Positions 34,332 to 47,122 are shown, numbered from the stretch's first letter. The stretch: DNA of 64,000 bases from Astrocystis sublimbata (GCA_022453515.1 JAJNNY010000008.1:868001-932000); one strand, 5' to 3'. Notes: generated by a model from the letters alone, not told the origin. Numbers and translations: made by a program.

Positions 34332-36099
34332 ATGGTGCACGACTCTACAGCGGCGGGTGCGGCCCGTGATGAGCCGGTCGACGACATTCAGCCCTCGGAA
34401 TCCACCCCACTGCTGGCCGATCGGTCGTCCGCCGAAGCCCTCGTTTCGTCGTCTTCGGATGACTGGTCCACGGAGCTATGGCTGCTCGTACGCTATTCGG
34501 TGCCGCTGATAGCCACCTACCTGCTCCAGTACTCGTGGTGCATTATTGTCACCTTCATCTGCGGGCATCTCAGCGCCGACGACCTCGCTGCTAGCAGTGT
34601 TGGCATGACTACTATGAACATCTTCGGCTTCGCCGCTTTCGAGGGTATGGCGACGGCCCTGGACACAATGTGCGCCCAAGCTTACGGCTCCGGAAATGCA
34701 ACTGCCGTCGGCTTACACGTTCAGCGCATGTTGGTTCTCATGGCTGTCATTGCGCTGCCAATTGGAGCCGTATGGGCTGCTTCGCCATGGATACTGTCGT
34801 TATTCCTCAAGGAACAACACTTAGCAGTCATGGCAGGGACTTTCTTGCGCATTAGTATCATTGGCATGCCGGGCTATGCGTCGTTCGAGGCTCTAAAGCG
34901 CTTCCTTCAAGCCCAAGGCGATTTCAAAGCCGCCAGTAAGCACATCTAAGGATGCCAGTCTTAATACTTGAGCTGTCTGTCTTGAGAAAACGTCAACTTA
35001 CACAAATCTGATAGTGTTCATACTTGTAATATGTACCCCCGCCAATGCCCTACTGAGCTGGCTGTTCGCCTTCAAGCTAGGGATGGGCCTGGCTGGCGCC
35101 GCTCTGGGTACCGCAATAACTAATAACCTTCGTCCAACTCTGCTGTTGCTCTACATCGTGAGTCCCGCCGGGCGGTGGTCGCATCAATGCTGGGGCGGGT
35201 TCTCCCGCGCCGCCCTGTCAATCTCTAAGGCGGGGCCCATTATCAAACTTTCTGCTGCAGGATTCTTCGTGAACCTGGCTGAGGTAAGTTCACCTCCTGT
35301 CGCTGTTCTCTTCCTACTCAGCTATCGGAGGCTTCATAGTCTACGTTTTGAGGAGTGATGACTGACTCTGAATGCCATAGTGGGCTGCCTTTGAGATTGT
35401 AGCCTTTTCTACGTCGTACTTGAGCACGAAACAGTACGTTACCCCTTCGTATCTAACAGGGTTTATGCGCTGCATGATTCTGCATTCTTTATGTTTCCAG
35501 TCCTTAGTCGCTTTCAGTGTTTCTTACTTTTGGTTTCCAACAGTCTCGCGGCCCAGACGGTCTTGACAACGATTTCCGTCGTATCGTGGCATATTCCTTT
35601 TTCCGTAAGCGTGGGCATCAGCACGCGCATCGGCCATCTCATCGGTGCAGGTCTGCTGGCCCCAGCTCGCCGAGCAGCCATCTTATATGGGTGCATATTC
35701 ACAGCCATCGGCTGCTTCGATGGACTCGTCATCTTCCTTCTACGACACCATTTACCGCCGTTCTTTTCGGATGACCCCACGGTTTGTGCCATGGCTACCA
35801 AGACTATGTTAGCCGTAGGCGTGTTCCAAATCATAGATTCGATTATTTGCTTCACGAATGGCATGCTTCGCGGCCTTGGACGACAGTCCGTTGCCGCGCT
35901 AGTCGTGACGCTTGTGAACTACCTTGCCGCCGTCCCACTTGCCATCTGGCTGGAGCTGGGTTCGTCTGGCTTGCAACTCAACGGGGTGTGGATTGGTTTG
36001 GGAAGTGGAATGGTTGTCATCGCAACCGTCGAATGTGTTTACCTGAAGGTCTTGAGATGGCAAGATTGCGTGGACGGAGTCAAGTCAGAAGAAGGCTAG
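34332..36099 (+). CDS. MATE-family multidrug/organic cation exporter
   Basis: Four exons, 34332-34935, 35015-35283, 35381-35433 and 35544-36099; 493 residues. A hydrophilic N terminus of about 50 residues contains PLLADRSS, then about twelve hydrophobic segments. MATE landmarks: SVPLIATYLLQYS in TM1, ALDTMCAQAYGSGN after TM2, ISIIGMPGY, and LAAQTVLTTI followed by SVGISTRIGHLIGAG in the second half, which mirrors the first half as expected from the duplicated MATE fold. The family exports organic cations and xenobiotics in exchange for H+ or Na+; the yeast relative is ERC1. Location is plasma membrane or vacuole; the substrate is not predictable. Confidence 0.92.
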
Positions 36100-36853
36100 C
36101 CTTTCTCACAGGCAGCCGGAGCAGACGAAACACACCATTGGGCGTCTTTGGGTATACGTAGACAAAATCGAGCACCAAAATAACCATAAATCTCTTTTGA
36201 GCGTAAATCATTCATGTAGTCATTCACAATGCAGTCATGAGTACATGCCGAAAACAGTAAGCTGGTCTATTGAGCATTACCTTCGTTCTTGGGTAATGGG
36301 ATGCAGATTCCCTACCTCGAAAGCGTGGTACCAAGACCGATGGCCAAGTCACATCGCTAATCCACTTACGTAACGCCCATTTGGATCTTCTAGGTTATCC
36401 TCAGAGCAACGGGCAGCTCCATCTCTCCCTAGACGCAAGGGTGAACTCAATTGCCATGTCACGCCTTCGTTCAACTAAATGCTGTGAGTTATTTCACAAG
36501 AGCAGTGCCCACTTAGCTAGTAGCGAATTGGATTTTGCACGCTTACGACTGCTTCCTGAGAAACTATGGCTCTGAGCGGGCATGTTGTCTTCTGTTCTGA
36601 TACGTCTACATGTTTTTTTTTCACGTTATACATTGGCATACATGAACAGAACGGATCTTAGTGGAAAATCAGTTTACGAGCTTTGCTTTGTAATACATAA
36701 ATTACAACTTCTTCATCGTCCATTGCTGACGAAATTTCATGTTCCATGCGTAAAGTAATTGCTTCGTGTGTTGCTCAGAAGACCAGGGGCGCACACGGCT
36801 GCCATCGCGAGGTTGGACTCAACCTATGGGCTCAGATTCTTGAAGCGTGCTGC
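36100..36853. other. intergenic region between convergent genes
   Basis: 3' flanks of the MATE gene (+) and the small cysteine-rich secreted protein (-). No gene seen. A T9 run occurs near 36613. Confidence 0.5.
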
Positions 36854-37376
36854 TCAATCCTCCTCATCGGCATCAGCCTCATCAGCATCAGCCTTATCAT
36901 CCTCATCAAACCCGTCATCGGCTTCCACATCCCGTTCATCTAAGCCACCGTCACTGGAACCGGCGTTCACGTCACAGTAGTCGTCCTTCTTTCCAGCGTC
37001 AATGCAGCCTACTTTGCAGAGCTTCGTGAAACCTATGGCATCACCGTGGAGACACGACCATTCAGAGTTGCGGACGTTAAAATCGTCGGCTGTTATGTTG
37101 TGGGCTGCGAGTTGGTCCTTGATCTTCTCTCTGTACTTATCTGCGTTACGCATTAGTAGCCGTTTCATACTTTTCTGTTTGTCATCGCTGTCGTCGTAGA
37201 TAACGAAACGATCATTCGTGGGAAGGTTTACCGCTGCTGAGCTTCAATAGGTGGTGACCGCAGTAGACTTGGCCGCCCTTGCAGCGGTGACTGTCAATGC
37301 CCTCGTCTGACGCTAGGGCGCCAGTGGCAGCGAGTGCCACCATGAAGGCACTGAGTATGGTATTAATGAAAACCAT
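36854..37376 (-). CDS. small secreted cysteine-rich protein with acidic tail, effector candidate
   Basis: Two exons, 37376-37232 and 37140-36854, 143 residues. The 91-base intron uses donor GTAAAC and acceptor ACGCAG; this acceptor is the only one nearby giving an in-phase product. Signal peptide residues 1-22 (cleavage near ALA-SD). Six cysteines at 32, 39, 78, 90, 94 and 104 lie in HRCKGGQVYCG, EWSC and CKVGCIDAGKKDDYC; an even number fits three disulfides. One N-glycosylation site (NIT at 63-65). Residues 105-143 are almost purely Asp, Glu, Ala and Gly. The C..GGQ.YCG...L and GC.D.G...DYC pattern recurs in small secreted proteins of plant-associated ascomycetes (from memory, not searched). 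Function is unknown. The gene is isolated between the MATE gene and a 2.7 kb gene-free stretch. Confidence 0.75.
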
Positions 37377-40117
37377 TTTGAATTATTGGAGTAATTATGT
37401 GTCGGGGCTAATGATCTAAAACTTGTTGTTATGATACTGAGAGCGAATGCCTGACGTTGGTGTTGTGATAAGAAACTCAAGCGCAAAGAATATTTATGAC
37501 GATTTATGATACTGACGTCCGTATGCTTGTTCTTGTGAAAGATCTTGGTAAATCTCACAACGGTGAAGTTGTGGCCTTCTTATACTCGAGATTCCGTCGC
37601 AAGTCCTCAACATGCGAACCATTGATCGTTATTCAACTCTACCTGTGATGACGACAGCCGTTGTAGCACCACACAAGGTTCATGTACCGCACTTCGTGAT
37701 CAATGGCGGTACCAAAAAGCGCAATATTGCCAGACCTATCAAAGCTGCCTTAACACACGGGATTCCGACTTCATGTGTTCAGTAATCCTTGGACCGGGCC
37801 GGAGGGGAGAGGATCCGTCCGCCTAGATATCAGTGATATTGCCGCGCTTCTTTCTTCGTACGTATTCTGGGATGAGCCTCGGCCCCTTGAACACATAGTA
37901 CTCTGCCGACATGCTGAAGTCTCTGACGCGTCATCACTAGGTACCTCCGAAGAGGTTATCATTTCGAGCAGCTGGCAGGCATCAATAGACTGACTTGCAA
38001 GTTGCAGACCTGGCCCAGTAATGGTGTATCCAGGTGCTCCACGGCAAAAGATGAAACATTCGATGGTTTTCATTAGATGTAACAAAGGAGATCGTTGTCT
38101 TGTGTACTGTGATGACCGCTATCACAAGTCGCGGATTTCTCAGGTCGCGAATGTACCCATGCCCCCAATAAAAATATTCTGTCGTATGAAATCTCACAAA
38201 TATGTTTTCTTTGACCGGCTCGCCGATGGCAATGGTCCAGATCTCATATGAAAGGGTCGCGAGACTCAGCACGCGGAGGTTTAACACGCGGCCCGCGATT
38301 CCTGCATCTGGGAGTTTGACACAACTATCCGATAGCTCGGGATGCGCAGCTACAAGGTCGTGGACAGTGACGAGGGAATCTAGCTCGGATCGGGCCTCGA
38401 GATGGACACGAATTGAATCCAAACCCTACGCGTATATTCAGGTCATATGGTGCCGTAATGGACCCCTATAAGTCGAGCTACGCGCTTTGAAAGGGTATCC
38501 TTGGCTTGCGTGTTGGTGGCCTAAATCGCGCTCTGGTCCGCCGAAACCACGGAATGTGAGCTGGTATACCGGTAAGACGTGGGACTGGAACTAAGTGCCC
38601 CGAGACGCCGGGCATTGCTTCGGAGGTTGATCCTACCTTCACACCGATACCCCGATTCCCTACAGGGTAGATCTCCCTTCGCAGCACCCCCTTTCTCCGG
38701 CGACACGGAAAAAAAGACTTGGCTGTTGATTTATACAAGGACACACGTGCCACCAAGTTGAGAGGATTTGGTGCCGGTTTCCGACGGCATCACCGCGGCG
38801 GCGACGCAGTAAGTGAGCCCTGTTCTTATCACATGTTTGGAGGAACGGAATCCATGGCCAACTAGCCACGCAGCGTTAGAAACACCTGAAACTTTTACAT
38901 CCGCTTCTGACCGATGTAAAGTTTCGAATAAGCTTATTCTAATTTTTAAATCATGAATACCTAATTAAAGTACAGTCACCAACATTTGAATCAGTAACGG
39001 CTGAGCGTGTCTGTGGGGCTACTAGTGTTACGGATTCAATTGGTTTATAGGTGTATGAACTGCTCGTAATCGACTATCTAACCCCTGACGAACAGAGCTG
39101 ACCCCTGAAATCCTCCACAGCCTAGATAATATATTGTCTAAACTTAGCATCAGGGTAGCTATCCAAACATCTATTATATCTAATGGTTTTATGTTCAACA
39201 TGGTGTTTGGTTTACATACTTAGAGGCTTGGAGACACTTTGTATTAATAACAAGACTTCAAGTTTCGTTTTCACACTGCGGGGCGAGGTACTAGCACCCC
39301 TATCCCTGTACAGCCTTTAGCGTAGGAAGAGAGTGGGCTTGGAAGGGGATATCAAGGCCTGTACCTTAGATCACTCCACTCATATCGAACTCACACCAAT
39401 CAAAGTCTATACGCTCAGCCTTACAGGCCTCAAGGATGACGACGAGTACCTACCTAGTATTCCCGCTAGTTCAAGAAGGGTAGGTGGACTGGGAGATCTA
39501 TATCATAATCGGCATATTTTCTATGGAGGACGGGAATAAGGAAATAAGCACGTTAATGTTCGGTTTCGCTCACTGACACGCGCACACCAACGAATCGATG
39601 AGCGTGCAGTCAATCATATGTACAAGTAGGTATTTAGTAGTATGTACGGTGGGGAATAGGATCGCAATTGCAATACTCTCGTTCTAAGTCTTCTGATTTT
39701 CCAAGTGCAAGTAAACAGATTGGAGGGAGTCTGTTTTAAGCGAACTGGCTAAGCTAATGAATTAGAAGAGCTTCTTGCATACAAAAAGTATGTGCTCGCA
39801 TGAACACTCCACGTTTCAAATTAAATGAAGACAAGAATCATATAGCATAGACAAAGCGGTACTAAGGAAATCCATCAATCAATTTGGGGCTTGCTAGAAA
39901 ACGTAAATACAGTCTATATTAGGCAATCAAGAAATAAAATCCACGGGGACAACTGTTGGCGAACCAGCTGAATAGCCTCCCTCTCTCTCCAAAGCTAGTG
40001 CTAGCGAGCTAGCAATTGGCCAAGTCACCCCAAGCACATATTGAAGCAGTCCTATGCACCGAAATCCTCCTCTCCTTCTCTATATAAGCCGGTATGCAGA
40101 TTTTGCCGTGGATGCAT
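37377..40117. other. 2.7 kb gene-free region
   Basis: No gene can be supported. A 146-codon minus-strand frame at 37982-38422 has coding-like third positions in its first half but no domain. The stretch 38.9-39.9 kb is AT-rich, with several direct TA-rich words, and may be an old decayed segment. No terminal repeats or transposase fragments were recognised. Confidence 0.45.
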
Positions 40118-41224
40118 CTAGTTGAAGACGTCGCTGCTGTTGTCAGGGGGCGGGGGGAAGGGGAATGCGGTGTGCTTCTCGATATCACTGTTGAGGATGA
40201 GGTTAGCGATAGTCGCAAATCCATAAGGCCTTCCCGCTCTGTTGGTCATAGGCTAGGCTAGGAGCACCAGAGCAAACGACGGAAGGAAAGGAGAAGTTCA
40301 GGGGTTCGTACTGGAATGTGGTGATAAGATCGTTTAGACTGATCGGCTCCTTTGGTTTGTTCCAGCCAAGCTCATAAGGCAGCTTCTCCTTTGCTGCAGT
40401 GTACATGAACTCGTTAGCGGGTCACGTTGGCGTTTGACCGGGGCCGTTGTGGCGTGTACTTACAGAACAGGAAGTCGACGAAGGCCAGAGGGCAGGTCTG
40501 AGTCTTCTTGTCCCCAAGGATGGAAAGGATAGCCGAGTTCTCGCCCAGACTGAAGCTGTAGCCCAGGTTGGATAGCTTGTAATCGGGGTTGGTGAGGTTC
40601 GAGCGCATTTGGCGCTGCGCGCGGCTGTTGGCAACCATCTGGACATCCAGGATGTCACCAGTGTAAAATGTCTTGGTCCAGTCCCAGACTGTCTGGTTGA
40701 ACCGACTCCATTGACCAAAGAAAGCGTCTTGTCGGCTGTAATATCATATTCCATTAGTTGAAGTCTTGGGGCCACATAGCCAGATGGAGAGTGCTGGGGT
40801 GGAGGGCATATACCTCAAGCTTCCATCGTGTTCGAACAAGTCGTGGCGATCGAGGTGGTTCAGGTCGAAGGTGGTGGCGTTGGGCTTGGGGTTCGATATA
40901 CGAGCTGCTGTCCAGAGGAATTCGCCGAAAGGTCTGTCCAGATTCAGAGCATCTTGTAGAGCATCTACAATTTGCTTTTCGCTGATGTTCCTACCACTGT
41001 GAGGTAGAAAGTTGTGGTTCGAGAGGGCGTTGAGCATGGGGCAAACACCACGAGCTATTACACAGCCAAGTTAGAAAAATTGCGGTTTCAATGAGAATGC
41101 ATCTCAAAAGAAAATCAGAAGCGATTGACATACTGTCGGTGGGCTCCTCGGGTGTAAATTTACCAGCGTATGGGCAAGCAGCGCCCAATACGACGGCAGG
41201 AAACAGGAGAGTAGTGAGCTTCAT
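40118..41224 (-). CDS. secreted heme-thiolate peroxidase (chloroperoxidase / unspecific peroxygenase family)
   Basis: Five exons, 41224-41134, 41054-40814, 40735-40464, 40393-40312 and 40238-40118; 268 residues. Signal peptide of about 16 residues (ends GAA). The heme-ligating cysteine is Cys35 in RGVCPMLNALSNH with the following NFLPH.GR, and the acid-base motif EHDGSLS lies at 105-111, as in Caldariomyces chloroperoxidase and short-type peroxygenases. FNQTVWDW, LPYELGW and GRPYGFATIANL are further family blocks. The last two introns were placed to restore these blocks; without the final one the frame would stop early at 40203. Uses H2O2 to halogenate or oxygenate organic substrates outside the cell. 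Length is that of the short family. Confidence 0.9.
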
Positions 41225-41326
41225 ATTGATTGGCTGGGATATGTTGAAGATCTTGACTTATTGTTGTAGTTGCAGACGACTGATGCTATGAGAAATACGA
41301 CTGTAACACCAGTGGGCTTCCTCATC

Positions 41327-41334
41327 TCTTATAC
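41327..41334 (-). promoter_or_regulatory. candidate TATA box of the peroxygenase gene
   Basis: On the minus strand this reads TATAAGAG, about 105 bases upstream of the start codon at 41224, a usual distance for fungal TATA elements. Confidence 0.4.
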
Positions 41335-42335
41335 CTCTGGCCAACCCTCGACGACAAGTCCCATCATGATTGAGCATGACATCGCCAACCCCTTGCGCAA
41401 TCAAACCAGGAACACAATTCCGGCGAGTCCCTGGCTCAGGGCTGGGGCTCAGCGTGACGGCCGCGTCAAGCAAGCACACAGCAAAGCCATGGCTGTATAC
41501 ACGGACTAGGGACTGCGACAATGGAGGAGATGATTTGGAATCGGTCGGTAGTGTCCTATGCTAGCTCGGCAGACGTTTGAGGCTGGGGCACCTCTCGCGA
41601 AAAACGGCCATGTGGAGCGAAACCCGCTGCCTGCTGTACCGGTTGGCTTACCTAAGCATCGGCTTCGCTTTCGTTCGCGTATCGATTGATCTACAGGCAC
41701 CCTCGCAGCAGCCACCCGTGCGTGCTAGATGCGATGTACGACATGGTTAGGCAGCTCAGAAACAAGCTCAGATATGGAGAGATGGGGACTTTGTTCCACA
41801 ATACCCGCTCTTCCCGTCCTCGGCTCCGTTCCCTGGATCCAATCAGAGATGGAGTTTATGTCATCGCTTTGTGGTCCAGCGAGGGGAGCAGAACTTGGCT
41901 CGTAGTATTGCACTGGCAATCTGCAATGTGGTCTGGGAAAGGGCCGCAATTCGCGCACCCAGAGCGAGTACCGGGAGGTTGACCGGTTTGTTTGGGCTTG
42001 GTATTCCCCCCACGATGAGAGTCACCTACCTATCGAGGCTACTCGAGTCCTGGAGCAGCCAATGGCTGTCGAGCTGTCGTGTGCAGACGGTATCGATATG
42101 TCTACGACGTGATCTTCATCGAGGTCAGTGCGTTGTCACGGCATGGCCGAGCCTGCATTGCATTGTATTGGGATGATGATACCTTGGAGCTAGTCGTCCA
42201 GTGACCTGACATTGGCATAGACCTCCAAGCAAGCAGATAATTACAACGAAGGCAGCGGATATGCGAGACAGATTCGACAGGAGCGAGCTGAGAGTCCTTC
42301 GTCCACCATCTCACCACCCATCTGCTTGCTACGAA

Positions 42336-42655
42336 AGCTGAACAGCCTGGGCAGACCCGCGCTGCCGTTTCGATGTACGAAGTGACCAATGACGGGCTCG
42401 AGGGTGGAACCGACGGCGGGGATAAGCTATAAACCATGTCCGTGGTGGCGGTGACACCCCGGCGGTGATCATGATCAGGCGAGCCAGGCAAGCCAGGTCC
42501 GGCCTACGGTTCGTTTGCAGGCAGCAGGATAAAAGAAAATTGACTGGTACCGGCTGGTGCTCAATTCGAGAAAGTTGAACAGGCCGGGTCTGACGGTCAG
42601 ACCCGGGCTGCCGTTTCATTGTGCGAGGTGACCAATAACCGGCGCGAGGGTGGCT
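42336..42655. repeat. two degenerate direct copies about 240 bases apart
   Basis: A segment from about 42338 (AACAGCCTGGGCAGACCC) is repeated from about 42578 (AACAGGCCGGGTCTGACG). Both continue with GCTGCCGTTTC, then GTGACCAAT and CGAGGGTGG, and both are later followed by a GGCGGGGAT word. The copies differ at many sites and by small indels, so the duplication is old. Confidence 0.75.
42586..42604. repeat. 19-base perfect palindrome
   Basis: GGGTCTGAC, one central G, then GTCAGACCC: nine-base arms with a single-base centre, lying in the second copy of the direct repeat and absent from the first. Confidence 0.85.
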
Positions 42656-43899
42656 CGGGTGGGACGTACACCCGGCGGGGATGGTCACGATGTGGAGTCG
42701 GTCTTGTCGGTCGCTTGTGCGTACCTGCAGGCTGCTCCACACTGCTAGAGCCGACGACTAGAGCAGAAGAACAATAGAACAGAAGCTAGAAGAGAGAAGC
42801 TGTCGCCCCGCATTTCGCACCGGTCGCCGTACCTCGGACTGTTGCTGCGGCCGGCCCTAATCTTACTTCTCGTCTCTCTCCCCTTTCCCTCCTTGCTCCT
42901 TGGAGCTTCTCTTTTGGAGCTTCCACTCTTCGACTCTGGGATGAGTGCTTGGCAAAGCGAAAATAGGTCTTCATCTCCCGCCTCGCCCGCGTTCTGCTTC
43001 GATTGTCGGCCATAAACCATAAATAACCAACCATGTGCTTTGGGCGCTGTCTTATTATGTATGTATGATATGACGTACCGAGTAAGGAGGGTCTTTTAGT
43101 GAATACGAGCCAGCCCAGCTTGCGCTACGGTCGTCGACGAGCCAATTGAAGTCGGTGGGTTGTTCAGCCACCCACGGCGTCTTGCGCCGTGACATGGCGA
43201 TTAAACAAGTGCTGCTCGCCAAGAAGGATTCGGAGCCGACACGGCGGCTGCTTATGTAGGTAGCTGTATGTAGCGGAGGGAGCTAGGAATCCTGCCTCAA
43301 CCTTGCATAAGCGCGAGAGAAAATATCACTCTGATGACAACTTCAAGGTTGGGACTCGGGAGGACCTCAGCGCTCAGTTGCCTACGAGTAGGCTGTGACA
43401 CTGTGGGTGCTCCAAGCAGATACCTACCGCCTACCGAGGTGCCTGCCCAGGCAGCCAGTTACTCGAGTAGGCGAAGCAGACACCACGTGGCTGAGCTAGT
43501 GTGTAGGGAGACGTACCCCTGGTCGCATGTGGCTTGCGTGGCGGACCCTACCTGCAATTCAGTATTCAGTGCATCATCCATGACAGATCGCGTGAAGGTA
43601 CACGCATCATGGAATAGCTTCCCCTTCTTGCATGCATACCTACAGTACTAGATCCGCACAAATCTCGAGCTCTCCATCCTGAGCTCTTCGCAACTGCATT
43701 GCATTCATTTATTGCATTGCATTGACTTACTTCTACTTGCATTTTTCTTTCCTCGGGCCCTTTGTCGTCGCTGACTCCCTCTTCTCTCGCCGTCGCTGTG
43801 GCTTTCGCCCGCCACCACTGGCGCATGTGTCGTCACGACGCACAACCTCGCCCGTTGCCAACATAGTCGTCCCGCCTGCTGGGCCGAGGCTTGTCTACC

Positions 43900-45300
43900 A
43901 TGGCGCCCGTAGACCCGTCGCTGCGGAAGCGGGTGCTCAAGGTCATCTTCGTGTCCCTACTACTAGACCTGGTAGGCGCTCTATCCATCTCGTCGTCGCC
44001 AGCGCCCTCCGTATGCTGATCACGGCCTCGCTCCGCTTCGCAGATATCCTTTACCTTCATACTGCCTCTGTTCCCCAACCTTCTCGAGTTCTACCGCAAT
44101 AGCGAGGCCGGCCCGGGCTCGGGAGACACCATCCTCGCCCGCATACTGAATGGCTTGAATTCCTACAAGTCCGCCTTCTCCCGACCCATCGATTCGAGGT
44201 ACGACATCGTCCTACTCGGAGGCGCCCTCGGCAGCCTCTTCTCTCTCCTGCAAGCCGTCGCCTCTCCTGTCATTGGCCATCTTTCCGACAAATATGGCCG
44301 ACGCACCGCCCTCCTCGCTAGCATGACCGGCAACATCGTGTCAGTACTGCTTTGGGTTGTCGCCATCGACTTCAGGACATTCTTGGCCTCGCGCATTGTT
44401 GGTGGACTATCCGAGGGCAACGTCCAACTGGCCACCGCCATCGCCACGGATATCTCGGACGAGCAGAGCCGCGGGTCAACCATGGCCCTGATCGGCGCAT
44501 GCTTCTCTATCGCCTTCACATTCGGCCCTGCCCTCGGCGCATACTTGAGCACAATCGCAACAGTTGCGGCAAACCCCTTCATTACCGCCGCCGCCGTGTC
44601 GCTATCACTGATCGTTGCTGAGACCCTGTACTTATATATCGCCCTTCCCGAAACCCTACCTCCGAAAACGGACAAGAGCGGCTCCAAAGTACCCAAGGAA
44701 CCCGCGGCACCGACGCGCACCAACTCTCATGCCTTGATCAACGCCACTCACTTCCTGTTTCTCCTCTTCTTCTCCGGCATGGAGTTCTCCCTGCCATTCA
44801 TGACCTACGATCTCTTCGGCTATACCTCCGCCAATAACGGGCGACTGCTGGGTTACATCGGCCTCGTGGCCTCAATCCTTCAGGGAGTGGTTACACGTCG
44901 TCTAGCGCCGCTGGTGACGGTGCGCATGGGCGTTGGCGCTTGCCTGCTTGCCTTCGCTATCCTCGCGCGCGCCAACACCGTCCGCGCACTCTACCTCGCC
45001 GCTACCTGCCTGGCCACAACATCGGCGACCGTCGTCAGTGGTCTGAATGCGCTGGCTAGTTTCGAGGCGAGCGCAGGCGAGCGCGGCGGGAAACTTGGCG
45101 TCATGAGGAGTTGGGGTCAGTTAGGCCGGGGCTTGGGACCCGTCTTGTTCACCAGCGTGTACTGGTGGGCGGGGAGAGAGCTGGCGTACACGATGGGCTG
45201 CGCAGGGCTCACGCTTGTGGCGTTACTCGCCTTTGCGGGGCTCAAGGCGCCCCCTGGCTCTGTGAAGAAGAGGGCGGTTTCCGACAAGAAAGAATTATAA
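43900..45300 (+). CDS. MFS transporter, MFSD10/TetA-like
   Basis: Two exons, 43900-43971 and 44044-45300, with a 72-base phase-0 intron inside the first transmembrane helix; 442 residues. About twelve hydrophobic segments. The cytosolic loop 2-3 signature GHLSDKYGRR lies near residues 102-111, followed by RIVGGLSEGN in TM4. A hydrophilic central loop (about 215-240, KTDKSGSKVPKEPA) divides the two six-helix halves. The best match by motif is the MFSD10/tetracycline-transporter-like (DHA1) subfamily of H+-driven exporters; substrate unknown. The start is the first ATG, in good context (CTACCATGG). Confidence 0.92.
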
Positions 45301-47122
45301 ATGCTGAAATTTCTAGATCCGGTCCTTTGGGACAAGGGGCTGTGAATGTAATACATGCATATACTGGTGGGTGTATTATAGCATAGGATAGATGACGATG
45401 AGCAATGCATATGATTATCTACGTCCACTTGCTTACTATGGAACGTGCGACCCAGAAGGAACAGCAACATGTGAATCATATATTCTCTGAACGAGGTGAA
45501 TTGGGCCTATTGATGGGGCTGGGGTGTTCTTACTCATCTCGTCCCAACAAGACGTTAGTTTGGCAGATAACTTCGTTCCAGCCATACTACAACAGCAATT
45601 TCGAGATGCAAGAGGGACGGGCGCATCCACGCTAGCTGACTGTTGAATAACTAGAGCCTTTACGGATTTCCTTGGCTAACGTCAGTCCAAAGAGCTCGGT
45701 ACTGCTGATATTGACAACCGCAGCTGTGCAGGCTTCGGCCTTCAGCTAATATTGTCGTTCTACCTGTTGAATCCATTTCGTAAGCTTTGCAACCGCGTTG
45801 ATCTATCGCTAGCCAAGCCTACTTGCTGGCTCAAGGGGCAGAATATAGGCTATTTTTTATGTAACCTGGTGATTTGCTTCGTGGTAGAAGCGCCGACTGT
45901 AACTCCTCACCGAGATAGAGCCTTAGCCGAAGGGGAAGAGCAAGCCTAGCCAAACAGTCGACTAATTATAAGCCAGCAGAGTCATTCAAATGCCTGCTTG
46001 TCGCGACTACTCAAAGCATTCCTGCTACTCGATCAGGTATCAATTAAATCGTATTTCAAAAGAGAGTTCCTTCATCATATCTACACAATACAATACTCTG
46101 TTTAGAGCTGTCTGATATGAAGAAGTCATCGTCGAGCTGGGCCGCCTCCTGTGGCTTTATGAAGTACAGGTGCCTTCTCTCCCTGGTGTCTCATAAATTT
46201 GCGACGATTTGTCTGAAATCAGGAAGAAGCCAACTTGTTAGAGCCCAAGGTGTCATGGCTTGGACCAACTAGTTGCGGCTTCATGCCACGGCGCATTTGG
46301 GTAACAAATAGAGGAAGTTGTGATGTTTGTGATGCGCATCAAGGCACTGTTAGCCATACTATAGAGCTAATGATTTCCTAGCCTGGACACGTCAATAGTC
46401 GTCTGTTTCACACGCAATAGGAGACATCGAAAACTCTTACTAACCTTCTTGAGCGCATTACGCGAGCCAATTAGAGCCTGCGCGGGTCTGGTCTGTCATT
46501 GAAAAAGGAAAGGTACTTGTCTAAAAAGAAACTATCTCCAGATTCAACTAGCCTTGGATCATGTTGTTTCCCATTAATTGTCTGTTTCAGAGTTTAAGCT
46601 ATAAACGTTATGCCGGGCCGGCCGTTCTAGGGCATCAATTCTGGCCTGCTCATTGCACCATGACATGACTGGGCGATGTAGTTTTAAGCTTCGTGCGCCA
46701 GCTATTCTATTACTAAATCAGCGTGTTTCTCGACGGGCTTCATGCGTAAAGATGTGAAGGTGAGAACTGTAATATTATAGGTCGTGATGATGGCCTTCCC
46801 CAGGAATAACCACGCTGCCTCCGCGTCGATTGCCTCGTTTAGTTTAGCAGTTTATGGCAGCTTTGAAGGAGCCATGGTACTGAGCAGTCCTTGCAAGGAA
46901 AGGCATTCTTGTTTTCGCATGATTATGGCCATGTCATCGATGATGGCTTTTGAGAGTGTGGTTCATGATTCACAGCTGGTAGGAAAGTAGTATATATATC
47001 AATTGGATTTCGCTTTGAGGACATATTCTCGTACCAGCCCTCTATCGTACTCAAATTGAATCATTCGTTGCGCCCGGATAACTAGAAACCCCCTCAAAGC
47101 TGCAAAGATACCTTTGAACACA
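45301..47122. other. 1.8 kb gene-free region
   Basis: 3' flank of the MFS gene and upstream region of the cutinase-like gene. Rich in A/T from 45.6 kb onward. No gene or RNA recognised; only a TATA element near its right end is called. Confidence 0.5.
46991..46999 (+). promoter_or_regulatory. TATA box of the cutinase-like gene
   Basis: TATATATAT lies about 125 bases upstream of the start codon at 47123. Confidence 0.5.

Larger units (their letters stand above)
41225..43899. other. 2.7 kb divergent intergenic region with a degenerate direct repeat
   Basis: Holds promoters of the peroxygenase gene (-) and of the MFS gene (+). It contains a degenerate duplication (42336-42655) and a 19-base palindrome (42586-42604), both listed separately. 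TAGGTA/TACCTA words occur near 42025, 43257 and 43425. The last 250 bases (43.65-43.9 kb) are pyrimidine-rich with repeated TTGCATTGCATT, probably the MFS leader. Confidence 0.5.

Noticed and set aside
37982..38422. A 146-codon minus-strand frame with coding-like codons in its first half.
   Set aside because: No signal, domain or matching neighbouring exon was found; it could be a relic exon, but nothing supports a gene.
40203..40312. Ending the peroxygenase at the stop at 40203.
   Set aside because: An intron at 40239-40311 restores the conserved GRPYGFATIANL block and a natural C terminus at 40118.
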